In this document: positions 8,739 through 16,630 of the stretch, piece by piece
Numbering within the stretch: position 1 is the first letter of the stretch
How the letters are laid out: each line of letters begins with the position of its first letter
Source of the DNA: an uncultured Pseudorhodoferax sp.
GTDB lineage: Bacteria > Pseudomonadota > Gammaproteobacteria > Burkholderiales > Burkholderiaceae
DNA: 19,330 nucleotides
Reading direction: 5' to 3'
Assembly: GCA_913776795.1 (NCBI GenBank)
Contig: CAJYRH010000285.1
Coordinates: 1-19,330 of the forward strand
Program-made: the position numbers and the translations under genes
The notes under the pieces: model-generated
Database searches by the model: none
The model's input: the letters and a program-made list of their open reading frames with translations, nothing else
Told to the model about the DNA's origin: nothing

Positions 8739-9170
8739 TCAAAAGTCCAGCCATTTCATCACGTGGTGACCGACCGAGACGGTGGCACCTCGCTGGTTTT
8801 TGACTTCGCACAGCCCGATGGTCCTGCGCCTTGCTTGCTCAACTTGCGCAATCCGGTAGGACACCGTGAGGGTGTCTCCAAAAAACACGGGCTCGATGAA
8901 CCTGATGCGGTCGTAACCAACAGAGACGGCATATCCGGGATAACCACGGCTCGTCGCCTTGTCCACCATCATGGTGGAGGCCGTGGACATGAAGCCCACC
9001 ATCAGCGCACCATGGGCGATGCGCTGCCCATACTGCGATTTCTTCATGAAGGCGTCACTGACGTGGTTGCGTGCCAGATCGCCAGTCAAACCAGCGAACG
9101 TGTAAACGTCCGACTCACCGACCGTCTTTTCGAAGACGACCACATCGGAGGATTCAATAAATTCGTTCAT
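8739..9170 (-). CDS. MaoC-like (R)-hydratase/dehydratase B
   Basis: The 143-residue single hot-dog domain belongs to the MaoC/PhaJ-like family, which adds water to or removes it from 2-enoyl-CoA (or related mesaconyl/methylfumaryl-type) thioesters. The hydratase signature is present as FAGLTGDLARNHV, with the catalytic pair at Asp31 and His36 in the normal D-x4-H spacing, followed by GQRIAHGALMVGFMST. ATG at 9170 starts at the family's normal N-terminus; upstream codons are unrelated. It sits between a Bug binding protein gene (28-base gap) and CoA-transferase B (31-base gap), consistent with acting on the CoA ester made by that transferase. It closely resembles the hydratase at 10215-10679 (shared VGYDRIRF/LGYDKIRF and HVMKW/HILKW), so one is probably a diverged copy. 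Confidence 0.91.
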   Translation of the reverse strand: MNEFIESSDVVVFEKTVGESDVYTFAGLTGDLARNHVSDAFMKKSQYGQRIAHGALMVGFMSTASTMMVDKATSRGYPGYAVSVGYDRIRFIEPVFFGDTLTVSYRIAQVEQARRRTIGLCEVKNQRGATVSVGHHVMKWLDF

Positions 9171-9198
9171 AGATCGTGTGTGAGGAAATCTGAACCAA

Positions 9199-10158
9199 TT
9201 ACTTGGTGATCTGCAGCATGGGCACGAGTCGCTTGTACCGCTCGTCGTCTTGCTTGAGGAATTCGGCGAAGTCTTCCCTGTTCTCCAGCATCCGGCCCAT
9301 GAACTGCTTGTCGAGCATCGCCTGATAGCCTGGGTCAGCATTGATTTTCACCAGCATCGCGCCCAGCTTGCCGACCACGTCGTCCGGCGTTGCCTTTGGA
9401 ACTGCCAGTCCACGCCAAGTACTCATCACGAGGTCGATGTTGCGCTCACGGAAGGTCGGCACGTTCTCGAACCCCTTGGCGCGTTCTTTGGACATCACGG
9501 CCAGCAACCGAACCTTTCCTGCCTGCACGAACGAATTGACTTCGGTGGGGCTGATCACAACGGCGTCGACCTGGTCGCCCATCAGCGCATTGATGGTCGG
9601 TCCCGAGCCGAGGTACGGAATGTGGTTGAACTTGAGCCCCAGTTTCTCCTCGATCGCGGCGGCACATACGTGGTAGATCGAACCCGCGCCCGAGTTGGCC
9701 ACGTTGATTTTGCTCGGGTTGGCTTTGGCGAATGCGGTGAAGGACTCGAGCGACGTGAACTGCGACTTGGTCTGCACAGCGACAGTGCACGGATCCTCGT
9801 TGAAGCGGCCGATCGGTCTGAAGTCGCGGTACGAAACCTTCCCGATGCCCAAGTGCTGCGTGATCAACAGTTCGGGCGAGATCATGGTGACCTTATAACC
9901 ATCCGGCTTGGCATTGGCCCCCTCGGCAAAGCCGATGGTGCCTGTCGCGCCGGGCTTGTTGATCACGATCATCGGCTGGGGCATGGCCCTGCTAGCGGAA
10001 TCCGCAAGGCCTCGGCCAACCGCATCACTACCGCCACCGGCGGAAAATGCGACCACCAACTCGATTGGCTTGGACGGAAAATCCTGTGCGTGCGCCGCGG
10101 TCAGTGCTGCTGTGACCCACAGCAGAGCCATGTATTTCGATTTAACTCCATTTTTCAT
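9199..10158 (-). CDS. Bug/TctC-family periplasmic solute-binding protein B
   Basis: The 319-residue protein has a Sec signal peptide (MKNGVKSKYM..., likely cleavage after AHA at residue 24). The Bug-fold pattern follows: FPSKPIELVVAFSAGGGSDAVGR, NKPGATGTIG and NSGAGSIYH. These proteins bind carboxylates such as tricarboxylic, dicarboxylic or aromatic acids in the periplasm and feed tripartite tricarboxylate transporters. No TctA or TctB membrane gene lies in the window, so this is an orphan binding protein, common in Bordetella and Comamonadaceae. ATG at 10158 is fixed by AGGAGA a few bases upstream. Its place between two MaoC genes suggests it captures the pathway substrate or a relative. 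It is a clear paralogue of the product of 15623-16591. Confidence 0.93.
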   Translation of the reverse strand: MKNGVKSKYMALLWVTAALTAAHAQDFPSKPIELVVAFSAGGGSDAVGRGLADSASRAMPQPMIVINKPGATGTIGFAEGANAKPDGYKVTMISPELLITQHLGIGKVSYRDFRPIGRFNEDPCTVAVQTKSQFTSLESFTAFAKANPSKINVANSGAGSIYHVCAAAIEEKLGLKFNHIPYLGSGPTINALMGDQVDAVVISPTEVNSFVQAGKVRLLAVMSKERAKGFENVPTFRERNIDLVMSTWRGLAVPKATPDDVVGKLGAMLVKINADPGYQAMLDKQFMGRMLENREDFAEFLKQDDERYKRLVPMLQITK

Positions 10159-10214
10159 GCTATCTCCTCTTTTGAATTTACGAAATAGTGGTTGCAATCG
10201 ACAAGAAATGGACA

Positions 10215-10679
10215 TCACTCCAGCAAACCTTTTTCGATTCGAGCGTCATTGGCGACCCATTTCAGAATATGCTGGGCAACCGCCACCAATTCGCCACGGT
10301 CAGTGGTGACCTTCACATCTGCAGTGGAGCGCCGCTTCTGCAAATCAATTTTCGACACTGTATATTCCACGGTGATGGTGTCGCCCAGATAAACAGGACC
10401 GATAAAACGGATCTTGTCGTACCCCAGCGAAACAGGCGTTTCCGAGGCGTCAGGGCGCCGCGAGCGGTCTGCCACTGCGGTAGAGGTCGTTGACATAAAG
10501 CCGACCAGAAGCGCGCCGTGGGCAATGCGCTTGCCATATGCTGACTTCCTCATCTCGGCCTCATTCACATGATTGGCAGAGAAGTCGCCTGTCAGACCTG
10601 CAAACTGGTAGACGTCGTATTCCCCGATGGTCTTGCTGAAGGCAGCCGTCTCGCCGATCTGCACATAGAATTCTTCCAT
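10215..10679 (-). CDS. MaoC-like (R)-hydratase/dehydratase A
   Basis: The 154-residue hot-dog protein carries the hydratase signature FAGLTGDFSANHV with Asp32 and His37 as the expected catalytic pair, then GKRIAHGALLVGFMST. It should hydrate or dehydrate an acyl-CoA. The start at 10679 is supported by GGAGGAA with 4-5 bases spacing and by loss of homology upstream. It follows CoA-transferase A by an 85-base gap and precedes binding protein B by 56 bases, mirroring the MaoC-transferase pair at the operon end. It carries a short C-terminal extension (ANDARIEKGLLE) absent from the paralogue. Two paralogues in one operon suggest two hydration steps or two alternative substrates. Confidence 0.91.
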   Translation of the reverse strand: MEEFYVQIGETAAFSKTIGEYDVYQFAGLTGDFSANHVNEAEMRKSAYGKRIAHGALLVGFMSTTSTAVADRSRRPDASETPVSLGYDKIRFIGPVYLGDTITVEYTVSKIDLQKRRSTADVKVTTDRGELVAVAQHILKWVANDARIEKGLLE

Positions 10680-10764
10680 TCGATTCCTCCAGATAAACAG
10701 CAATGAACGGCCGCGTGAGGTACTACCATGCACTGTGGAAGTACGCCGGCCGCGAATCGACGGG

Positions 10765-12324
10765 TCACAGTCCCTCGCCATTCAATGCGAGATCGAGCCG
10801 ATTCGCGCGAAAGAGGCGTGGGTCCATAGTCTTTACGTCGGATGCGATGCGGGGTCTGAATCCCATCTGTTGAATGACGTCGCGCTCAAGGTCCAGGCCA
10901 GGCGCAACTTCTGTGAGGACGAGTCCTTCCTCATCGAGACTGAACACCGCACGCTCGGTGATATAGGTCACCGGCAGCTTCCACCGCACGGCATAGGCAC
11001 CGCTGAAGGAGATTTGCTCAACGCTCGGTACAAACTTCGCGAGGCTTGCTTCCCGGACCACCTGAAGTCCCGATTCCAGATAACGCAACTCCTGCGGACC
11101 GGCCTTCAGCGTCCCGACGAAGACGACACGCTTCGCGCCTTGGGAGATATTGACGAACCCGCCGATTCCGGGAATGCGGCCATTGAACTTGCTCACGTTG
11201 ACGTTGCCCTGCGGATCCACCTGCGCAAAGGACAGCACCGCGATATCCAACCCACCTCCGTTGTACCAATCGAACTGGTAGCCGGCATCGATCATGGCCA
11301 TCTGGTTGCGCGCAAGTCCAAAGTCGTCGCCCGACGCCGCGACGCCACCAATCTGGCCCTGCTCCAGTGTGAGGACTACCTCGTCACCTTGGCCCTCCTC
11401 GGCCAACACCGATGCCACGCCGTCGGGCATGCCGAAACCAAGGTTCACGACATCGCCCGTTCTCAGCTCCATCGCCGCGCGGCGGGCGATGATCTTGCGC
11501 TCGTTGAATGGGAGCAATGGAAGCTCGGAACTTGCGACACGGGCAGAACCGGTGAGGCTGGGATCACGTTCCGTCCGAAACGACAAGCGCTGGTCCGGCG
11601 CCACGACAACGGCATCGACCAACACACCAGGCACCTTGACGATGCGTGGATCCAACGTGCCGCAAGGCACTACCCGACGAACCTGTGCCAGTACGATTCC
11701 GCCCGAGTTCTTCGCGGCTTGTGCTGACGACAAAGTCTCCGCGTAAAGTCCCTCGTCTTCCATCGTGATGTTGCCAAACTCGTCGGCGCTGCTGCCACGG
11801 ATAATGGCTACATGGACGGGGAAAGCCGGGTAGAACAAATACTCCCGCCCCTTGATAGTCATCAGCTCGACCAATTCGTCTTGGGCTTTGGCGTTCAGCC
11901 GTCCACCACTGATGCGCGGATCGACAAACGTACCGAGCCCCACATGCGTGATGACTCCGGGAGCGTGGCCTGCGATGGCCCGCGTCAGGTGCGACAGAAC
12001 GCCCTGAGGCAGGCAGTAAGCTTCGATCTGCTCCGAGGTGGCGAGCTTTTGCATGGCTGGGCACCAGTTCCAGTGCCCTCCGATCGACCGCCGGATCAGG
12101 CCTGGATGCGCGAGCAGGTCTAGTCCGCCCCCGCGTGCATTTCCCATTCCGCTTGGATGCACTGTCGTCAAGCCAGATGGCGCGCCATGCGCCAGATAGC
12201 GCTGCTCCAAAGCCTTGAGAATGAGCCCGGGCTCGTTCACGCCTCCTCCGGAGCCATCAACCAAGACTGTTGCGCCGTCGCGGATCAGTGCCACGGCCTC
12301 TTCGGCACTTCTGACCTTGGTCAT
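10765..12324 (-). CDS. Family I acyl-CoA transferase A (YdiF/propionate CoA-transferase type)
   Basis: This 519-residue fused-subunit CoA-transferase has glycine loop DGSGGG (23-28) in the N-terminal half and catalytic motif LTLEQGQIGG in the C-terminal half, with predicted nucleophile Glu321. YNGGGLDIAVLSFAQVD and MGFRPRIASDVKTMDPRLF are family hallmarks. It overlaps the upstream AroE-like gene by 4 bp (ATGA at 12321-12324), so translation is probably coupled and the dehydrogenase product may relate to its acyl acceptor. It is paralogous to the transferase at 7094-8707 but clearly diverged, with a different tail and insertion pattern, so the two may have different acyl specificities. It would act in the cytoplasm by ping-pong transfer of CoA. 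Confidence 0.92.
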   Translation of the reverse strand: MTKVRSAEEAVALIRDGATVLVDGSGGGVNEPGLILKALEQRYLAHGAPSGLTTVHPSGMGNARGGGLDLLAHPGLIRRSIGGHWNWCPAMQKLATSEQIEAYCLPQGVLSHLTRAIAGHAPGVITHVGLGTFVDPRISGGRLNAKAQDELVELMTIKGREYLFYPAFPVHVAIIRGSSADEFGNITMEDEGLYAETLSSAQAAKNSGGIVLAQVRRVVPCGTLDPRIVKVPGVLVDAVVVAPDQRLSFRTERDPSLTGSARVASSELPLLPFNERKIIARRAAMELRTGDVVNLGFGMPDGVASVLAEEGQGDEVVLTLEQGQIGGVAASGDDFGLARNQMAMIDAGYQFDWYNGGGLDIAVLSFAQVDPQGNVNVSKFNGRIPGIGGFVNISQGAKRVVFVGTLKAGPQELRYLESGLQVVREASLAKFVPSVEQISFSGAYAVRWKLPVTYITERAVFSLDEEGLVLTEVAPGLDLERDVIQQMGFRPRIASDVKTMDPRLFRANRLDLALNGEGL

Positions 12325-13133
12325 GTCTGCCCACTCGGTGTGGCCGCCCCGAGTCCGAAGAATTCGGCCATCAGTTCAAAGACCGCGTCATACATCTGCG
12401 CGCCTGTCAGCACCTTGCATCCCCTTGCCATCGCAGCCTCCAGCAATGGCGAGATCGCCGGAGCGGTGATCACGTCGCCGACGAACATCGACGGGCTCAG
12501 CCGATCGACAAGAACCGGCGAAGGGTCGTCTGGCTTCATGCCCATGGGGGTAGCATTCACGACGATCTGCATGCCGTGCGGATCTCGACTTCCCAATTGG
12601 ACGAGAGCACCGCCAGCGCCGGACAGCAGATCGACCAAAGTGCGTGCGCGTTCCGGATGCTCGTCATGGATATAGAGCTGTGACACGCCGGAAAGAGCCA
12701 ATGACGAGGCGATGGCAGATCCTGCCCCTCCGGCCCCCACCAACAATGCCGTGGATCCGGCAAGGGTGCAGCCCTCACGTTGCAGGGCTGCGACGTAACC
12801 CAGGCCATCGACCATGTCGCCATGCCAGCTTCCATCGGCAAGGCGGCGCATGACGTTCGCGGCGCGCAGCAGGCTCGAAGTCTTCGACGTGCTGTCGCAT
12901 TGCCTGAAGCCCGCGAACTTGTGCGGGACTGTCAGGACCACTCCGTCGACATTGCGCGTCTTCTTCAGCGCGGAAAGCGTCGCATCGATGCTCTGCGCAT
13001 CGACATGGAGGGGCAGGAGGACAGCGTCGGTGCCGCGCTGCTCGAACAGGCTGTTGAAGGCCTCGGGCGACTTCACCTGGGCGATCGGATCGCCGATGAT
13101 GAAGTACAGACGTGAACTGCCGTTGATCTTCAT
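12321..13133 (-). CDS. AroE-like (shikimate/quinate dehydrogenase family) oxidoreductase
   Basis: The 270-residue protein has the two-domain shikimate dehydrogenase layout. The N-terminal part has GDPIAQVKSP and the catalytic Lys in LTVPHK. The middle has RAANVM and the catalytic Asp in VDGLGY. The nucleotide-binding loop is VGAGGAGSA, and NATPMGM follows. Several substrate-contact positions differ from housekeeping AroE: the usual HS-K-S is QV-K-S (first Ser replaced), NT-D-G is MV-D-G, and the C-terminal GxxMxxxQ region reads GAQMYDAVFELM without the usual Gln. It is thus probably not shikimate dehydrogenase but a catabolic NAD(P)-dependent oxidoreductase of the SDH-like/quinate branch. ATG at 13133 has AGGTG 7 bases upstream and overlaps the YciI-like stop by 4 bp. 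Confidence 0.86.
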   Translation of the reverse strand: MKINGSSRLYFIIGDPIAQVKSPEAFNSLFEQRGTDAVLLPLHVDAQSIDATLSALKKTRNVDGVVLTVPHKFAGFRQCDSTSKTSSLLRAANVMRRLADGSWHGDMVDGLGYVAALQREGCTLAGSTALLVGAGGAGSAIASSLALSGVSQLYIHDEHPERARTLVDLLSGAGGALVQLGSRDPHGMQIVVNATPMGMKPDDPSPVLVDRLSPSMFVGDVITAPAISPLLEAAMARGCKVLTGAQMYDAVFELMAEFFGLGAATPSGQT

Positions 13134-13456
13134 GCGCTTGCACCTGGCTGAACAGCCTTGCTGCCTGGAAACAAGGCCTCCGGCAAGGACGCCGACCGGC
13201 GATTCAGATTCCAGTTCAGGACGTCGTAGTCGATCAGTCCATGAATGCGAAACGGGTCTAGCTCCAACACCTCCAACAGTTCTTCCCGGGTGTGTGTCTG
13301 CGCGAGGATCACGCCCCCATCCCGCGGGGTCCTCGGACCCGACAGCAGAAAGCACCCGCGGCGGTATTGCACATCGAGGAACGCCTGGTGTTCGACCATC
13401 AAGGAGTCGATGTCGGCCGGGCCTTTGAGGTAGCGGCTGATGACGAGGTAGTACAT
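13130..13456 (-). CDS. YciI-like small protein
   Basis: The 108-residue protein starts MYYLVISRYLKGPADIDSLMVEHQAFLDVQYRRGCFLLSGP (shown in part), the pattern of YciI-like proteins: a beta strand, a conserved His in EHQAFL, a helix, then GxFLLSGP and a second strand with GGVILAQ. The family has a dimeric alpha/beta ferredoxin-like fold, related to muconolactone isomerase, and a putative active-site His/Asp; few members have known activity. It begins 2 bases after the CaiB-type gene and ends in a 4-bp ATGA overlap with the AroE-like gene. It is therefore tightly embedded in the operon and probably a pathway enzyme (isomerase or lyase-like step), which is inference. No signal peptide is present. 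Confidence 0.85.
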   Translation of the reverse strand: MYYLVISRYLKGPADIDSLMVEHQAFLDVQYRRGCFLLSGPRTPRDGGVILAQTHTREELLEVLELDPFRIHGLIDYDVLNWNLNRRSASLPEALFPGSKAVQPGASA

Positions 13457-13458
13457 GC

Positions 13459-14664
13459 TCAGGCCGTCGCTTTCTCGGGAACGCCCACGACCCGCCGATC
13501 GATCAGCGATTCGATCTCGTCGATGCCATAGCCAAGCTCTCCGAGAATTTCCCGCGATTGCGCGCCAAGCTTTTGGGGCGGCAGATGGACTGGGGGAACC
13601 TGGTTGTTGTAGCGAATTGGATGTGACAGCACCCGCACGCTCGTTCCTGCACTAGGCAGGGTCGTCTCGATGAGATGCTTGTTGTGCAGTACCTGTGGAT
13701 CCTGCGCCATCATGGCGTAGTCATTCACACGGGTATGCCAGATTTGCGCGGCCTCCAGTCGGGCCATCAAGTCGGCCATCTGGAACTTCGCGCATTGCGC
13801 CTCGACAAGCGCAGAGATCTCGCGCGTCTTGACGAACAATTCGTCATCGCGAAAGTTTGCGAGCTCAGGACACTCCAGTGCTTCGGCCAGTTTTGCCGGA
13901 GTGGCCAACGAGATGGCCACGCATCCATCTGTCGCGGGGAAAAGCCCATAGCCACCCGGAGCGGTCCAGCCGGCTGAACTGCCTGGCTGGCGGATCGACG
14001 CAGGCCGCACACCGTTGAGAAAGCTGGTGATGCCTTCGGCCTGCAGGTCCAGCGCGGCGCCGAGCAGACTGACATCGACCCGGCAGCCTTCCTTGCTCTG
14101 CACGCGACCAAGGAGCGCCGCCATGATTCCGAGCGCAAACAAAGCCGCACCGTGATGGTCGACCACTGAGATGCCTACAGCACGCGACTCGTCGGGCTCG
14201 CGGCCCGTAATGGCAGCGATCCCCGACATCGCCTGCAATAGCAGGTCCTGGCCAGGGCGGTCCTTGTAAGGACCGTCGGACCCATAACCTGTAGCAGCGG
14301 CGAAGACCAGCGAAGGATTGAGCTTCTTCACCTCGTCGTAGCCCAGCCCCAGCCTGTCCATGACGCCTGGGCGGAAGTTTTCTGTCAGGACATCGGCCCT
14401 CTTGATGAGCTTACGCGCGATGTCCTTGCCGGCGTCGCTCTTCAGATCCAGCGCCAAGCTTCGTTTGTTTCGGTTGGCAAACGCGAACGTCAGGGAGTCG
14501 CCGTCGACGAAATTGTTACGAGCACTCCAATTGCGTTGGAAGGCGCCGTCGAGGGATTCGACTGCAATCACATCGGCACCCAGGTCGCCCAGGATCTGGA
14601 CGCCGAGCGGCCCCATCACGAAGTGATTGAAGCTGACAACTCGGATACCGCTGAGAAAATTCAT
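13459..14664 (-). CDS. Family III CoA-transferase (CaiB/BaiF/Frc family)
   Basis: The 401-residue protein moves CoA between carboxylates such as formate/oxalate, carnitine, succinate, aromatic or branched acids. It starts MNFLSGIRVVSFNHFVMGP, a typical family beginning. It contains NKRSLALDLKS, ENFRPGVMDRLGLGYD and RPGQDLLLQAMSG, and the predicted nucleophilic Asp169 in VVDHHGAALFALGIMAALLGR, the same number as in formyl-CoA transferase. ATG at 14664 is the natural start, although the ribosome binding site is weak. It follows an enoyl-CoA hydratase gene by 57 bases and is followed after 2 bases by the YciI-like gene. It is a third CoA-transferase in the operon, of unrelated fold to the two family I enzymes. 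The acyl partner is unknown. Confidence 0.93.
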   Translation of the reverse strand: MNFLSGIRVVSFNHFVMGPLGVQILGDLGADVIAVESLDGAFQRNWSARNNFVDGDSLTFAFANRNKRSLALDLKSDAGKDIARKLIKRADVLTENFRPGVMDRLGLGYDEVKKLNPSLVFAAATGYGSDGPYKDRPGQDLLLQAMSGIAAITGREPDESRAVGISVVDHHGAALFALGIMAALLGRVQSKEGCRVDVSLLGAALDLQAEGITSFLNGVRPASIRQPGSSAGWTAPGGYGLFPATDGCVAISLATPAKLAEALECPELANFRDDELFVKTREISALVEAQCAKFQMADLMARLEAAQIWHTRVNDYAMMAQDPQVLHNKHLIETTLPSAGTSVRVLSHPIRYNNQVPPVHLPPQKLGAQSREILGELGYGIDEIESLIDRRVVGVPEKATA

Positions 14665-14721
14665 AAGAAGCTCTGAAATTGGAGGAGTGCTTGGTTGATC
14701 GCGTGCCGAGGCGAGCAGAGC

Positions 14722-15513
14722 TCACATCCGTGTGAAACGAGGTGAGCGCTTCTCGGCATAGGCACGCGTCGCCTCGGCGCGATCGGCCGTGGCAAAAATG
14801 GCGGCTGTCGCCGTTCGCTCAAATGCAAGTCCCGCGGACAAAGGCATCTCGAACGCCTGAAGCACCGCTTGCTTGGCTCGCATGACGGCCAGCGGCGACT
14901 TGGCGGCGATCAAAGATGCCAAGTGAGTGGCGCGCGGCAAAAGGGCGTCGGCGCGCGTGACCTCGCTCGCCAGCCCGACGCGGACGGCTTCGGCGGCAGT
15001 CAGGCTTTCACCCGTCAGAATCATCTGCATCGCCACGGTCTTACTGCATGTGCGCGGCAGCCGCTGCGTGCCACCATCGCCCGGAAACGCGCCCAGATTG
15101 ATCTCGGGCAGGCCAAAGGTGGCGTCTTCAGATGCCAACACGATGTCGGAGGCCAGGGCCAGTTCGAGCCCCCCGCCCAAAGCAAGACCATTGACTGCTG
15201 ACAACAGTGGTTTGGAGAATGACGAGACGGCGCACTGTGCAGCAAGCCGACTCGGGTTTTCGTACGCAGCAATGCCAGCACTCAGATCCGCGATGTCCGC
15301 GCCCGCACAGAATGCGCGCCCCGCCCCTGTGAGAATCACACACCTGACGTCGCCATCTGCTTCGGCACCCATCAACGCAGCGTGAAGCGCACGCAGCAAA
15401 GCCAGGTTCAGCGCATTGAGCTTGCCCGGTCTGTTCAGACGCAGCACCTGCACGCCAGGGGCCGGTGAGTGAGTGACCAGAATGGTCTCCTCCGTTTGAG
15501 CAGAAGTGGTCAT
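14722..15513 (-). CDS. Enoyl-CoA hydratase/isomerase family protein
   Basis: The 263-residue crotonase-fold enzyme has RPGKLNALN, the oxyanion-hole segment GRAFCAGADI (65-74), and NGLALGGGLELAL with Glu117. LPEINLGAFPGDGGTQRLPR follows with Glu137. Both glutamates used by true hydratases are present, so (S)-specific hydration of a trans-2-enoyl-CoA is the default call, though lyase or isomerase activities occur in this superfamily. One change is notable: the usual PGAGG reads PGDGG. The start at 15513 has GAGG 8 bases upstream. It lies between binding protein A (109-base gap) and the CaiB-type transferase, which would supply the CoA thioester. Together with the MaoC proteins, this operon carries hydratases of both stereochemical classes. 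Confidence 0.93.
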   Translation of the reverse strand: MTTSAQTEETILVTHSPAPGVQVLRLNRPGKLNALNLALLRALHAALMGAEADGDVRCVILTGAGRAFCAGADIADLSAGIAAYENPSRLAAQCAVSSFSKPLLSAVNGLALGGGLELALASDIVLASEDATFGLPEINLGAFPGDGGTQRLPRTCSKTVAMQMILTGESLTAAEAVRVGLASEVTRADALLPRATHLASLIAAKSPLAVMRAKQAVLQAFEMPLSAGLAFERTATAAIFATADRAEATRAYAEKRSPRFTRM

Positions 15514-15622
15514 GGACGATGCCTCAGTGGCTCAGCACCGGTTCTGGGCGATCGCCTGCCGGGCCCTCGGCGTCACGAGGTGTGTGGACCGGGGAGAAGA
15601 ATTCCACGCTGCCCTCGTCGGC

Positions 15623-16591
15623 TCAGTTGACCTTGACCTTCGGTGCGAGCGCCTTGAACAGCGTCGCCGTCTTTTCCATGCTGGCCGCGAACTCCGGACC
15701 ATCCGCGTAACTGAAGTTCATGGACTGCGCGGCGATCCGAGCCTTCAGCGCGGGATCCTTGCTGGCTGCATCCAGCGCCTCTCTCAGCTTTTGCACCACC
15801 TGCTCGGGCGTTCCTTTGACGACGCCAATGCCTCGGAAGATCGGCACCACAAGACCGAGGCCACGCTCGGACAACGTCGGGACAGCGTCGAAGGCTGGAA
15901 CCCGCTTCTGGGACATCATGCCCAGCACCTTCAGCTTGCCGGCAGCAATGTGCTGGGTCATTTCTGCAGGGGAAATGGTGGTGGCGTCGATTTGCCCCGC
16001 CAGCAACGCAAGGATCGTGGGAGTCGACCCGGTATAGGGCACATGCAAGACATTGGTGCCGATCTTCTCTTCCAATGCCAGGGCCGCCAGGTGGTAAGTG
16101 GCACCAGGCCCGGAATTTCCCACCCGAACTTCACCAGGACGTGCCTTGACCGCGGCAACGAACTCCTCGACAGACTTCCAAGGGGCGTCAGCGCGCACGG
16201 TGATGCCGGCGGCATCCTCGGTGACCTGACCGAGAAGTACGAAGTTCTCATAGGAGATCTTGCCGATCCCGAGGCTCGAAAGGTAGGTGATTTCCGGGGT
16301 CAGGACGCAGATCTTGTAGCCATCGGCCTTCGAAGCAGCAACGTCGGCAAAGCCGATGCTGCCGCTGGCACCCGTCTTGTTCGTCACGAAGACAGGTTGA
16401 TTGAGAGACTTCTGAAGTGCCTCGGCGATCGCACGGCCCACGACATCGGTGCCACCTCCTGCCGGATAAGGCACCACGACTTCAACGCGTTGTGTTGGAT
16501 AGCTCTGGGCATGAGCCGTCGGGACGCCGAGCGCCGCGATGGAAATGCCGGCGCACAACGCTGTGCGGCGAGTGACAAGCGACTTGGACAT
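15623..16591 (-). CDS. Bug/TctC-family periplasmic solute-binding protein A
   Basis: The 322-residue protein has a signal peptide with an Arg-Arg pair (MSKSLVTRRTALCAG..., probable cleavage after AHA at residue 28) and then the Bug pattern: YPTQRVEVVVPYPAGGGTDVVGR, NKTGASGSIGFAD, GNSGPGATYHLAA and VPYTGSTPTI. It should bind a carboxylate in the periplasm for a tripartite tricarboxylate transporter whose membrane subunits are not in this window. It is the second gene of the operon, 39 bases after the DapA-like gene. It resembles binding protein B closely in layout and motif order, so the two are paralogues. The TRRTAL segment might allow Tat export, but the consensus is imperfect and Sec is more likely. 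Confidence 0.93.
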   Translation of the reverse strand: MSKSLVTRRTALCAGISIAALGVPTAHAQSYPTQRVEVVVPYPAGGGTDVVGRAIAEALQKSLNQPVFVTNKTGASGSIGFADVAASKADGYKICVLTPEITYLSSLGIGKISYENFVLLGQVTEDAAGITVRADAPWKSVEEFVAAVKARPGEVRVGNSGPGATYHLAALALEEKIGTNVLHVPYTGSTPTILALLAGQIDATTISPAEMTQHIAAGKLKVLGMMSQKRVPAFDAVPTLSERGLGLVVPIFRGIGVVKGTPEQVVQKLREALDAASKDPALKARIAAQSMNFSYADGPEFAASMEKTATLFKALAPKVKVN

Positions 16592-16630
16592 GCTGTTCCG
16601 GTTTCTGTGAGGGATTGGTGGTGGGTGCGC

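Noticed and set aside
9250..10188. 312-codon plus-strand frame over binding protein B
   Set aside because: It is antisense to a complete Bug-family gene with a signal peptide and a good ribosome binding site; no independent support.
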